From contig NZ_BMCM01000005.1 of assembly GCF_014635185.1 (NCBI RefSeq), positions 62,001 through 126,000 of the forward strand: a stretch of 64,000 bases of DNA, written 5' to 3'. A program made the translations under genes and the position numbers. Source of the DNA: Microbacterium murale (GTDB lineage Bacteria > Actinomycetota > Actinomycetes > Actinomycetales > Microbacteriaceae). Below, one piece after another: positions 9,863 through 18,467 of this stretch; positions within the stretch are counted from its first letter, which is position 1; the number at the start of each line of letters is the position of its first letter. The notes beneath the pieces were generated by a model. The model was given only the letters and a program-made list of their open reading frames with translations. It had not been told where the DNA came from and ran no database searches.

Positions 9863-10792
9863 ATGAGTGAAATGATCGACCCCACCGTCGATGCCCCGCC
9901 CGCACACGCACGCGTCGAGAAGATCGGCAACAAGGCGATGTCGAAATGGACGCTCTACACGCGGCGTTTCATGCGCAACAAGCCCGCCGTCGGCGGCATC
10001 ATCATCTTCTTGTTGCTGGTGCTGTTCGCGATCTTCGCACCGCTCATCGCGAAGTACGACCATATCGAGCTCGACTTCCTGAACCTGGGCACGCCGCCGT
10101 CCGCCGAGCACTGGTTCGGCACCACCACGTCGGGCAACGACACGTTCGCTCAGGTCGCGATCGGTCTGCAGCGCTCGCTCATGATCGCCGTGACCGTGTC
10201 AGTGGGCACGACGATCATCTCGGCCCTGGTCGGCACCGCGGCGGCGTACTTCGGCGGCTGGACCGAGAAGATCACCCTCACCGTCATCCACTTCATGATG
10301 GTGATCCCGAGCTTCCTCATCCTCTCGCTGCTGTCGAACCGCTCCGGTGGTGACTGGCGCGTGATCGCGCTGATCATGATCTTCGTCGTCGGCTGGTACT
10401 TCCCCGCTCGCGTGATCTGGACGACCGCCCTCTCGCTGCGTGAGCGCGAGTACATCCACGCCGCCCGCTACATGGGCGTGCGCGGCATGACGATCGTCGT
10501 CCGTCACCTGCTGCCGAACATCGGCTCGCTGCTCGTGATCAACTTCACCCTCGGCATCGTCGGCGCGGTCATGGCCGAGACCGGGCTTTCGTTCATCGGG
10601 TTCGGCGTCAAGATCCCTGATGTGTCGCTCGGCTCGCTGATCGGCTCCGGCGCCAACACCATCACCAGCGCGCCGTGGCTGTTCTACTTCCCCGCAGCGG
10701 CGTTGACTCTGCTGACCGTATCGATGGCGCTCGTCGCCGACGGTCTGCGTGACGCACTCGATCCCACTTCAGCAGCAGGAGGCCGCGCATGA
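9863..10792 (+). CDS. Peptide-type ABC transporter permease (DppC/OppC family)
   Basis: A 309-residue second permease. A cytoplasmic N-terminus (SKWTLYTRRFMRNKPAVGG) precedes about six membrane segments. The EAA loop reads REREYIHAARYMGVRGMTIVVRH, slightly over two turns before LLPNIGSLL, as in DppC. The N-terminal OppC_N segment is present. It overlaps the ATPase gene by 4 bp (ATGA), so translation is coupled. It pairs with the preceding permease to form the channel. Confidence 0.93.
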   Translation: MSEMIDPTVDAPPAHARVEKIGNKAMSKWTLYTRRFMRNKPAVGGIIIFLLLVLFAIFAPLIAKYDHIELDFLNLGTPPSAEHWFGTTTSGNDTFAQVAIGLQRSLMIAVTVSVGTTIISALVGTAAAYFGGWTEKITLTVIHFMMVIPSFLILSLLSNRSGGDWRVIALIMIFVVGWYFPARVIWTTALSLREREYIHAARYMGVRGMTIVVRHLLPNIGSLLVINFTLGIVGAVMAETGLSFIGFGVKIPDVSLGSLIGSGANTITSAPWLFYFPAAALTLLTVSMALVADGLRDALDPTSAAGGRA

Positions 10793-12717
10793 GCACTGTT
10801 CTCTCCGTCCGTGATCTCACGGTCAGCTTCCCCTCCGAAGCCGGGCGCGTCGACGCCGTCCGCGGTGTCTCCTTCGACCTCGAAGCGGGCAAGACGCTCG
10901 GCATCGTGGGCGAGTCCGGTTCGGGCAAGTCCGTCACCTCGCTCGCGATCATGGGCCTTCTCGACGAGAACGCCCGCGTCTCCGGCTCGATCATCTACGA
11001 CGGCCAGGAGCTGCTCGGCAAGTCCGACAAGCAGATGTCGGTCATCCGCGGCAACGGCATCGCGATGATCTTCCAGGATCCGCTGACCTCGCTGACGCCG
11101 GTGTTCACGGTCGGCGACCAGCTGATCGAGGCGCTCACGGTGCACCGCAGCATGTCGAAGCAGGAGGCGTGGGATCGCTCGATCGAGCTGCTGCGTGTCG
11201 TCGGCATCACGCAGCCGGAGAAGCGCATGAAGGGCTTCCCTCATGAGTTCTCCGGCGGCATGCGCCAGCGCGTGGTCATCGCGATCGCGATGGCGAACAA
11301 CCCGAAGCTGATCATCGCGGACGAGCCCACCACAGCTCTCGATGTGACGATCCAGGCGCAGATCCTCGACCTCATCGAGAAGGCGCAGGCCGAGACGGGC
11401 GCCGCGACCATCATGATCACCCATGACATGGGTGTCGTCGCCCGCCTGGCAGACGACGTCATGGTCATGTATGCCGGCAAGCCGATCGAGCACGCTGAAG
11501 TCGGCGAGCTGTTCCACAACACGCGGATGCCGTACTCCATCGGCCTGCTCGGCGCGATCCCCCGCGTCGACAAGGCCGAGAAGGAACCGCTGATCCCGAT
11601 CAAGGGCAACCCGCCGCTGCTGATCAACCTGCCGGACGCGTGCCCGTTCGCCGACCGCTGCCCCATCGTGATGGATGCATGCCGTCAGCGCGAGCCCGAC
11701 CTCGTCGACGTGCCTTCGCTCACCGGTGTCCCCCACCAGGCAGCGTGCATCCGTGCGCACGAGATCGACGAGAACGGGATGATCGGCGGCCTGCCCGTGT
11801 ACCCGGTTCCGGAGATCCCCGAGAGCGACCTGACCCGCACGCCCCGCGAGCAGCGTCCGATCACGCTCGATGTGCGCAACATGAACAAGGTGTTCCCGCT
11901 CATGAAGGGTGCATTCTTCAAGCGCAAGGTCGGCGAGGTGCACGCGGTCAAGAACGTGAGCTTCGACGTGCGTGAGGGCGAGACGATGGCCATCGTCGGC
12001 GAGTCCGGCAGCGGCAAGACGACGACGCTGCTGCAGATCATGGATCTCGTCAAGCAGCACGACGGCGACATCATCATCAACGGCACGAGCGTCAACGACA
12101 TCACCAGCCACGCGATCGAGCGCAAGGTCCGTCGCGACATCCAGATCGTCTTCCAGGATCCGATGGGTGCCCTCGACCCGCGCATGACCGTGGCCGACGT
12201 CATCGCCGAGCCGCTGCGCGCCATCGGCACGCCCAAGGACGAGGTGCACCGTCGCGTCACGGAGCTGATGGACGTGGTCGGGCTCAACCCCGCCCACATC
12301 GATCGCTTCCCCGGCGCGTTCTCCGGTGGCCAGCGTCAGCGCATCGGGATCGCCCGCGCTCTGTCGACGAATCCGAAGGTCATCGTCCTCGACGAGCCCG
12401 TCTCGGCCCTCGACGTGTCGATCCAGGCCGGTGTGATCAACCTGCTCGACGAGCTCAAGGTCAAACTCGGCGTCTCGTACCTGTTCGTCGCGCACGATCT
12501 CTCCGTCGTACGCCACATCGCCGACCGCGTCGCCGTGATGTATCTCGGCGACTTCGTGGAGCACGGCGATGTCGATGACATCTTCGAGAACCCGCAGCAT
12601 CCGTACACCAAGGCGCTGCTCTCGGCTATCCCGGTGCCGGATCCGGACATCGAGCGCACTCGCGAACGCCTCACGTTCAACCCGGACACCATGCAGGCGG
12701 AGGCCACGACGGTCTGA
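10789..12717 (+). CDS. Fused dual ATPase of peptide-type ABC importer (DppD-DppF)
   Basis: A 642-residue protein joining both nucleotide-binding domains. Domain 1: Walker A GESGSGKSV near residue 40, signature FSGGMRQRV near 154, and Walker B IIADEPTTALDV. It ends with the oligopeptide/dipeptide transporter C-terminal region (PDACPFADRCP). Domain 2: Walker A GESGSGKTT near 404, signature FSGGQRQRI near 512, Walker B VIVLDEPVSALDV. In many bacteria these are two genes; the fused form is frequent in actinobacteria. It powers import through the two adjacent permeases. Confidence 0.95.
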   Translation: MSTVLSVRDLTVSFPSEAGRVDAVRGVSFDLEAGKTLGIVGESGSGKSVTSLAIMGLLDENARVSGSIIYDGQELLGKSDKQMSVIRGNGIAMIFQDPLTSLTPVFTVGDQLIEALTVHRSMSKQEAWDRSIELLRVVGITQPEKRMKGFPHEFSGGMRQRVVIAIAMANNPKLIIADEPTTALDVTIQAQILDLIEKAQAETGAATIMITHDMGVVARLADDVMVMYAGKPIEHAEVGELFHNTRMPYSIGLLGAIPRVDKAEKEPLIPIKGNPPLLINLPDACPFADRCPIVMDACRQREPDLVDVPSLTGVPHQAACIRAHEIDENGMIGGLPVYPVPEIPESDLTRTPREQRPITLDVRNMNKVFPLMKGAFFKRKVGEVHAVKNVSFDVREGETMAIVGESGSGKTTTLLQIMDLVKQHDGDIIINGTSVNDITSHAIERKVRRDIQIVFQDPMGALDPRMTVADVIAEPLRAIGTPKDEVHRRVTELMDVVGLNPAHIDRFPGAFSGGQRQRIGIARALSTNPKVIVLDEPVSALDVSIQAGVINLLDELKVKLGVSYLFVAHDLSVVRHIADRVAVMYLGDFVEHGDVDDIFENPQHPYTKALLSAIPVPDPDIERTRERLTFNPDTMQAEATTV

Positions 12718-12826
12718 TCATGTTTCCGGCCGGTAACGGCTGGTCACCGTCCGATAACAGTTACGCGCTATTCACTGCGACCACGCGAATTCGGCGATCG
12801 TCCGAACTATTCTTCCCTGTATGACA

Positions 12827-12838
12827 CGCCGAAAGGCG
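12827..12838 (+). other. GNRA-type hairpin before the binding-protein gene
   Basis: CGCC-GAAA-GGCG directly precedes the ribosome binding site AAGGAGAACC of the binding-protein gene. The 132-bp gap may hold an internal promoter (TATTCT near 12809) allowing extra expression of the binding protein, and this hairpin could stabilise the distal mRNA. No clear terminator was found between the ATPase and this gene. Confidence 0.35.
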
Positions 12839-12849
12839 GAAGGAGAACC

Positions 12850-14556
12850 ATGAAGCAGCACAAGCTGATGGGGGCGATCGCATTCAGCGGCGTCCTCGCA
12901 CTTGCCCTCGCGGGCTGCGCGAGCGGCACCGGTGACGACGGTGGCGACGGCGGCGGAGAGCCCGTCGAGACCAAAGCCTCGGATTACAACCCGCAGGAAC
13001 GCGACGCCCTTCAGACGGGCGGCGAAGCCCGTTTCCCGATCAACGAGATCCCCGAGCAGCTGAACGCGTTCAACGGCGACGCGTCGTCTGACACCGCTCG
13101 CGTCGCCGCGTGGTACACGCCGCAGATCCTCCTCCAGAAGGACGACGGCACTCCGTACAAGCACGACGCGTACCTCGATGAGTGGAAGATCGACACGGTC
13201 GACGGCAACACCCAGATCACCTTCACCTTCACGGATGAGGCGCACTGGAACGACGGCACCGACATGGACTGGACCGCCATCGACGCGACGTGGAAGGCCA
13301 ACCGTTCGACCGAAGAGGGCTTCAACCCGAACGCGACCGACGGCTACAAGGCCATCAAGACCGTCGAGCAGGGTGACACCGCGAAGACCGCGATCGTCAC
13401 CTTCGACGGCGAGTTCGCCTGGCCGGAGATGCCGTTCCTGACGGGCATCATCCACCCGGCGCTGGCCGACCCGACCACGTTCAACGAGGCCATGATCGAC
13501 AACCCGCACGCCGAGTGGGGTGCAGGTCCGTACACGATCGACAAGTTCGACGCGAACGCGGACTACGTCTCGTTCGTTCCGAACCCCGAGTGGTGGGGCG
13601 AAGAGCCGCTGCTCGACACCGTCTCCTTCCAGGGTATGGACGCCGCAGCCTCGATCAACGCGTTCAAGGCCGACGAGATCGACTCCGTCGGTGTCGCGAC
13701 CAAGGACCGCCTCGAGCAGGTCAAGGACATGGAAGACATCACGATCTACCGTTCCACGCAGACCGCCAACACCCTGCTCCAGGTCGACTCCACCAAGCCG
13801 CAGTTCGAGGACGTCAAGGTCCGCGAGGCGTTCTTCAAGGCCGTGAACATCGATCAGCAGAAGCAGATCGCCTGGAACGGTCTGGACTACGAGGAGGAGC
13901 CGGCCGGTTCCCTCACGCTGTTCCCCTTCCAGCCCGGCTACAGCAACGCGCTTGACGAGGCGGGCTGGGAGTACAACCCCGACGACTCCAAGGCTCTCCT
14001 CGAAGAGGCCGGCTGGACCGAGGGCGAAGACGGAATCCGCGAGAAGGACGGCGAGAAGCTGTCGGTCGTCTTCCCGGTGTGGAGCGACGACCCGACGCAG
14101 GAAGCGATCGCGAAGTCGCTTCAGGCGCAGATGAAGGAGGTCGGTATCGACCTTCAGATCGACATCCGTCCGTCGACCGACTTCTCGAACGACTACAACA
14201 CGATGAACTGGGACGTCTCCTCGCTCCGGTTCACCTCGTCGGACCCGTTCGGTGCGGCCTGGTTCTGCCAGCTGTACTGCATGGACATGGGCCTGAACCT
14301 CTCCGGCGTCCAGTCGGAGGAGATGGACCAGCGCATCCACGATGAGGTCGAGTCCCTCCCGACTGCTGAAGAGCAGACGGCTGCCGCGATGAAGCTCGAG
14401 GCGGAGATCTTCCAGGACTGGGGCATCATCCCGCTCTACAACGGCCCGTCGATCTCGGCCGTCAAGACCGGTCTCGCGAACCTCACCCCTGAGCCCTACG
14501 TGGGCCTGGACGGCTTCGGCGTCCAGCCGGTGGAGAACGTGGGCTGGGAGAAGTAG
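12850..14556 (+). CDS. ABC transporter substrate-binding lipoprotein, family 5
   Basis: A 568-residue SBP_bac_5 protein. A lipoprotein signal peptide (MKQHKLMGAIAFSGVLALAL) ends in the lipobox LAGC with the lipidated Cys at 23, followed by an acidic-glycine linker. The mature part shows the family landmarks WNDGTDMDWTAIDATW, GPYTIDKFD and VREAFFKAVNID. It sits outside the membrane and hands peptides or similar solutes to the upstream permeases. Strong ribosome binding site, and a terminator just after the stop, so it closes the operon. Ligand cannot be read from sequence. Confidence 0.94.
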   Translation: MKQHKLMGAIAFSGVLALALAGCASGTGDDGGDGGGEPVETKASDYNPQERDALQTGGEARFPINEIPEQLNAFNGDASSDTARVAAWYTPQILLQKDDGTPYKHDAYLDEWKIDTVDGNTQITFTFTDEAHWNDGTDMDWTAIDATWKANRSTEEGFNPNATDGYKAIKTVEQGDTAKTAIVTFDGEFAWPEMPFLTGIIHPALADPTTFNEAMIDNPHAEWGAGPYTIDKFDANADYVSFVPNPEWWGEEPLLDTVSFQGMDAAASINAFKADEIDSVGVATKDRLEQVKDMEDITIYRSTQTANTLLQVDSTKPQFEDVKVREAFFKAVNIDQQKQIAWNGLDYEEEPAGSLTLFPFQPGYSNALDEAGWEYNPDDSKALLEEAGWTEGEDGIREKDGEKLSVVFPVWSDDPTQEAIAKSLQAQMKEVGIDLQIDIRPSTDFSNDYNTMNWDVSSLRFTSSDPFGAAWFCQLYCMDMGLNLSGVQSEEMDQRIHDEVESLPTAEEQTAAAMKLEAEIFQDWGIIPLYNGPSISAVKTGLANLTPEPYVGLDGFGVQPVENVGWEK

Positions 14557-14575
14557 GCACCACGCAACACATGAA

Positions 14576-14610
14576 GCGGGGTCGGTGGTTCATCCACCGG
14601 CCCCGCTTTT
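14576..14610 (+). terminator. Rho-independent terminator of the ABC importer operon
   Basis: A 13-bp stem (GCGGGGTCGGTGG pairing with CCACCGGCCCCGC, one G-T wobble), a 5-nt loop TTCAT, then TTTT. It starts 20 bp after the stop of the binding-protein gene. Confidence 0.9.
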
Positions 14611-14612
14611 CC

Positions 14613-14618
14613 TATGCT
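14613..14618 (+). promoter_or_regulatory. -10 box of the alpha/beta hydrolase gene (leaderless)
   Basis: TATGCT, 6 nt, ATG (14625), packed directly against the T-run of the preceding terminator. Confidence 0.55.
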
Positions 14619-14624
14619 GTAGCC

Positions 14625-15359
14625 ATGAGCATCCAGGTCGTCTTCGTGCACGGCATCCGCACGTCCGCCACGATGTGGCGCGCCCAACTCGCGCATCTCG
14701 CCGACCGCGGAATCACAGCCACAGCGGTCGACCTGCCTGGTCACGGGACGCGCATGGCCGAGCCATTCGTGCTGGATTCGGCGATGACGACGATCGATCG
14801 CGCCGTGCGGGATGCCGCAGATCGAGGCCCTGTCCTGCTGGTCGGCCATTCGATGGGCGGGCTCCTCTCGATCGCCTACGCCGGCGCGGAGGATCCACCC
14901 CCGGTCGCCGGCTTCATCGGCGCATCGTGCACCGCCTTCCCCCGCGGTGCAGGGCTCGCCGCCTATCGGTTCCTCGCGCGCAGGTTCAATGCTCTTCCGG
15001 ACAAGGGTCTGTGGCTCACCACCAAGATGCTCGCGGCGACGCTTCCCGACGAGACCAGAGGCGACTTCGCCGCGGGCGGTTACGCCTTCGACGCGCAGGA
15101 CATCGCCCTCGCGAGCCTCGCCGCGCTCGACCTCGCCGCCGACGTGCATCGACTTCGAATGCCGCTGTGGTGGATCAACGGCCAGTTCGACCAGCTGCGT
15201 CCTCAGGAGCTGCTGTTCCGGCGGCTCACGCCGCACTCCGAACTCATCGTCGTACCGCGCACCTCGCACCTGATCACGGCGATGCGACCTCGCGTGTTCA
15301 ACGCACTGCTGGATGTGGCTGTCGCGACACTCGAGCAGGGTGCACTGCAACCGTCATGA
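14625..15359 (+). CDS. Alpha/beta hydrolase
   Basis: A 244-residue alpha/beta-hydrolase-fold protein. VFVHGIRTSATMWRAQL is the oxyanion-hole region, and VGHSMGG carries the nucleophile serine elbow. An Asp in the GQFDQLRP segment and the His in RTSHLITA complete a likely triad. No signal peptide, so it is cytoplasmic. Substrate is unknown; esterase or lactonase are possible. The ATG at 14625 is chosen over the upstream ATG at 14571 because of the leaderless -10 box. Its 3' end overlaps the convergent MFS gene by 62 bp. Confidence 0.85.
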   Translation: MSIQVVFVHGIRTSATMWRAQLAHLADRGITATAVDLPGHGTRMAEPFVLDSAMTTIDRAVRDAADRGPVLLVGHSMGGLLSIAYAGAEDPPPVAGFIGASCTAFPRGAGLAAYRFLARRFNALPDKGLWLTTKMLAATLPDETRGDFAAGGYAFDAQDIALASLAALDLAADVHRLRMPLWWINGQFDQLRPQELLFRRLTPHSELIVVPRTSHLITAMRPRVFNALLDVAVATLEQGALQPS

Positions 15360-16584
15360 CCGCGCCGATCACCGACAGGACGCCCGCGACGAGGAAGAGC
15401 AGCCAGAACCCGCCGACGAGCGCCACGAGCCCGGCTCCGAGCAGCGGCCCGAGAAGCTGACCGAGACTGGCGGACACGTTGACGATGCCGAGATCGCGCG
15501 CGTGATCTTCGACCCGCGGCAGCAGATCCGTGGCGAGAGCGAGGCTCACCGCCATGTACGCGCCGTATCCGACTCCCATGACGCCCGCGGCGATGGCGGT
15601 GCCGACGAAAGTCGGCGAGACGAGGATCATGACGGCGGACAGCGCCTGCACGAGGGCGGCGACGATGACGATCGGCTTGCGCCGTCCTGTGCGGTCGGAG
15701 AGCGAGCCGGCGACGAGGGATGCCGCGACCACGAAGATCGTGTAGATCACGATCAGCACGAGCAGATCGTCTTCTGCCGTGGCAGCCGGCGAGCCGACGC
15801 CGTAGAGCAGGAAGAACAGCAGCAGCGCCGTTCCCAGTGCATTGCCGATGTTCACCGTGAGACGGCTGGCGAGCACCCACATGAAATTGCGGTCGCGCAG
15901 GACTCCCAGACGCTCGCGCCAGTCCCTGTGCGTGGTCGCATGCTGTGGGCGTTCTGCGGGCGGATGCTCCCAGCTCGCCGGCGGATCCGGCAGCAGCACT
16001 GCAGTGCCGACCCCGACCACCAGGATGAAGACCGCCAGAACGGCATAGCTCGCACCTATCCCGAGTCCGAGCAGCACGACCGCGCCGACTCCGACGACGA
16101 TTCCGACCGCCTGCGCCGAGCTCACGAAGGCGGATGCCGTGCCCCGCTGTGCGAACACCTGATCGGCGATCATCGCGGTCAGCGCCGCGGAGACGACGGC
16201 GATGCCGACGGATACGCCGATCCAGGCCGCCCCTACGGCCAGCGGCTCGGTCGCCGCACCGGTGAGCAGCAGGGACGCGGCCGTCAGCGCCGAACCGCCG
16301 ATCGCCCATGGGCGACGTCTCCCCCAGCGAGAGCGCGTGCGATCCGAGAGCATGCCGGCGAGCGGCCCAGCGATCACTCCGGCGATGCCGCCGACCGACA
16401 GGATGAGCCCAGACCAGACGACGCCGGTGATCCAGTCGTTCTGACCGCCCGGCGTGTCCAGCTGCAGCGGAAGCAGAAGCTGCACCGGCGTGAGCTGCAC
16501 GGTCCACACCGCCAGCCAGGCGACCGCGAACAGGGTGAGCCATCCGCCGCCGACACGACCGTCGCGCGGCATCAGCGACTTCAT
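15298..16584 (-). CDS. Major facilitator superfamily transporter
   Basis: A 428-residue membrane protein with about 12 hydrophobic segments. The loop 2-3 motif appears as GMLSDRTRSRWGRRRPW, and a related one in the second half as GSLSDRTGRRKP. The first motif resembles sugar carriers of the GPH/SUC type. The ATG at 16584 overlaps the stop of the GH1 gene (ATGA), so the carrier and the glucosidase are translationally coupled. This suggests uptake of a beta-glucoside for cleavage inside the cell; the pairing is seen, the substrate is inferred. Confidence 0.88.
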   Translation of the reverse strand: MKSLMPRDGRVGGGWLTLFAVAWLAVWTVQLTPVQLLLPLQLDTPGGQNDWITGVVWSGLILSVGGIAGVIAGPLAGMLSDRTRSRWGRRRPWAIGGSALTAASLLLTGAATEPLAVGAAWIGVSVGIAVVSAALTAMIADQVFAQRGTASAFVSSAQAVGIVVGVGAVVLLGLGIGASYAVLAVFILVVGVGTAVLLPDPPASWEHPPAERPQHATTHRDWRERLGVLRDRNFMWVLASRLTVNIGNALGTALLLFFLLYGVGSPAATAEDDLLVLIVIYTIFVVAASLVAGSLSDRTGRRKPIVIVAALVQALSAVMILVSPTFVGTAIAAGVMGVGYGAYMAVSLALATDLLPRVEDHARDLGIVNVSASLGQLLGPLLGAGLVALVGGFWLLFLVAGVLSVIGAVMTVAVHPARVSRQPHPAVR

Positions 16585-17948
16585 GCTCGCGCCTGCGCAG
16601 ACTTCGTCTCGGCGATCAGCGCGCGATACCACTCGTAGGACGCCTTGGGTGTGCGCTTCGACATCCGCTGGTCCACATGCACGAGGCCGAAGCGCTGCGT
16701 GAAGCCGTCCGCCCATTCGAAGTTGTCGAGCAGGCTCCACACCGTGTACTCGTCGACGCGGACGCCCTGGGCGACAGCATCCGCCACGGCGCCGATATGA
16801 GACGCGAGATAGTCGATCCTCCGGCTGTCGTCCAGCGGCCCGCTGACCTCATCGGGCTCGGGGAAGGATGCACCGTTCTCGCCGATGACGATGGGAGGCA
16901 GACGATCGCCGTAGCGACGCGCGGCATCCGTGAGGAACGCGGTGAGCGCATGCGGCTGGATCCCCCACAGTTCCCCGAACCCGGTATGCGCGACACCGGG
17001 CGTCGGGACCTGCACGAATGGGACGGGCGCACCTTCCGGGGCTGCCGCGATCGTCGTGGGGTTGTAGAAGTTCACGCCGTAGAACTCGGATGCTGTCGAG
17101 ATCAGTTCCATGTCGCCGTCCTGCACGGGCATCTCGATGCCGAGTGCCGCGACATCGGGGTACGCGCCGGTCAGCACAGGATCGGCGAACAGCCGGTTAT
17201 GGATCAGGTCGTACACGTGGGCGGCGATCTGGTCGGCCTCAGAGTCTGTCGCAGGCTGCACCCACGTGTGGTTGTTCACGATCCCGACCGCTGTCGCGCC
17301 GTAGCCACGCAGGATCGCGGCCGCGCGCCCGTGCGCGAGCAGCTGATGGTGCACGGTGGGCAGCGAGTCGAACAGCAGTTGCCGACCTGGCGCGAGCTCG
17401 CCGATGGCGTAGCCCTGCAATGACGTCGAGACGGGCTCGTTGATCGTGTACCAGTTCTTCACGCGATCGCCGAGGGCTGCTCCCACGATCTCGGCGTACT
17501 CGGCGAACCGCAGGGCGGTGTCTCTCTCGAGCCACCCGCCACCGACTTCCAGCGGCGAGGGCAGATCCCAGTGATACAGCGTGGGAAACGGCACGATCCC
17601 CGCATCGAGAAGCCCGTCGACCAGCCGGTCGTAATAGGCCAGGCCGGCGGGCTGGGCGGCCCCTCGGCCGTCCGGCTGCACGCGCACCCACGAGATCGAG
17701 AAGCGGTATCTGTCGACGCCGAGGCCATGCAGCAGCGCGATGTCCTCGGCGCTGCGGTGGTAGCTGTCCGGCCCGGGCTCTGCTGTCGAGCGGTCCTTGA
17801 CGAGCCGGCCGGTGTCGACGAAGTCATCCCAGATGGACCGCCCGCGTCCGTCTGCGCGGCGGGCTCCCTCGACCTGGAAAGCCGCAGTGGCCGCGGACCA
17901 GCGCAGTCCTGTCGGCACGGGGAAGGTTCGGGCCGTCGCATCCGCCAT
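16581..17948 (-). CDS. Glycoside hydrolase family 1 beta-glucosidase
   Basis: A 455-residue GH1 enzyme, the normal length. Acid/base Glu lies in YTINEPVS (about residue 168) and the nucleophile Glu in IGENGASF (about 357), where most GH1 proteins have TENG. N-terminal WSAATAAFQVEGA and C-terminal SLLDNFEWADGFTQRFGLVHVD are also diagnostic. No signal peptide, so it acts in the cytoplasm on beta-glucosides or phospho-free cellobiose-type sugars. The open frame extends upstream to 18278, but the ATG at 17948 has AAGGAG at proper spacing. It is first in a two-gene operon with the MFS carrier. Confidence 0.94.
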   Translation of the reverse strand: MADATARTFPVPTGLRWSAATAAFQVEGARRADGRGRSIWDDFVDTGRLVKDRSTAEPGPDSYHRSAEDIALLHGLGVDRYRFSISWVRVQPDGRGAAQPAGLAYYDRLVDGLLDAGIVPFPTLYHWDLPSPLEVGGGWLERDTALRFAEYAEIVGAALGDRVKNWYTINEPVSTSLQGYAIGELAPGRQLLFDSLPTVHHQLLAHGRAAAILRGYGATAVGIVNNHTWVQPATDSEADQIAAHVYDLIHNRLFADPVLTGAYPDVAALGIEMPVQDGDMELISTASEFYGVNFYNPTTIAAAPEGAPVPFVQVPTPGVAHTGFGELWGIQPHALTAFLTDAARRYGDRLPPIVIGENGASFPEPDEVSGPLDDSRRIDYLASHIGAVADAVAQGVRVDEYTVWSLLDNFEWADGFTQRFGLVHVDQRMSKRTPKASYEWYRALIAETKSAQARA

Positions 17949-18037
17949 GGATGACTCCTTCGGGTCGATAGCGCTCAGCTTGCCGCATGCACAGGGCTCT
18001 GCGACAGTGCCGCGCGATGGATTCCTGCCAGACCTGG

Positions 18038-18043
18038 TAGAGT
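18038..18043 (+). promoter_or_regulatory. Probable -10 box of rpsT
   Basis: TAGAGT in the 199-bp gap between the GH1 gene and rpsT, leaving a leader of about 100 nt before the GTG start. No good -35 was found. The leader has no recognisable riboswitch. Confidence 0.35.
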
Positions 18044-18147
18044 TGGTTCTTGGCTTGCGTGTGGGTTCTTCCCTCACGATCGCCTGACAGCAGCCCTCTT
18101 CCTGCTCACGGCACATCCCATCCATCCCTGAACGAAAGTTTCCACGC

Positions 18148-18408
18148 GTGGCAAACATCAAGTCGCAGATCAAGCGCAACAAGACCAACGAGAAGGCTAC
18201 GGCGCGCAACAAGGCCGTCAAGAGCGAACTCAAGACCCTCGTCCGCGGTACCCGCGAGGCCATCGCCAAGGGCGACAAGGCCGCTGCTCAGGCAGCGCTG
18301 AAGGTCGCGTCGAAGAAGCTCGACAAGGCCGTCAGCAAGGGCGTGCTGCACGAGAACCAGGCAGCGAACCGCAAGTCGTCGATCGCCAAGCAGGTCGCCG
18401 CTCTCTGA
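18148..18408 (+). CDS. rpsT: 30S ribosomal protein S20
   Basis: An 86-residue, lysine-rich, alpha-helical protein starting [17 protein letters not shown] and containing [17 protein letters not shown], both classic S20. It binds 16S rRNA early in small-subunit assembly. Start codon GTG with a weak ribosome binding site. It is monocistronic: it has its own terminator and is convergent with holA. Confidence 0.97.
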   Translation: MANIKSQIKRNKTNEKATARNKAVKSELKTLVRGTREAIAKGDKAAAQAALKVASKKLDKAVSKGVLHENQAANRKSSIAKQVAAL

Positions 18409-18424
18409 GCTGAGAACTTCTGAA

Positions 18425-18455
18425 AGAACCCGTCCCGCTGGGGCGGGTTCTTTTG
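18425..18455 (+). terminator. Rho-independent terminator after rpsT
   Basis: A 12-bp stem (AGAACCCGTCCC with GGGGCGGGTTCT, one wobble), 3-nt loop, then TTTTGTTT. It lies 17 bp after the rpsT stop. Confidence 0.9.
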
Positions 18456-18467
18456 TTTGCTGGGTCC

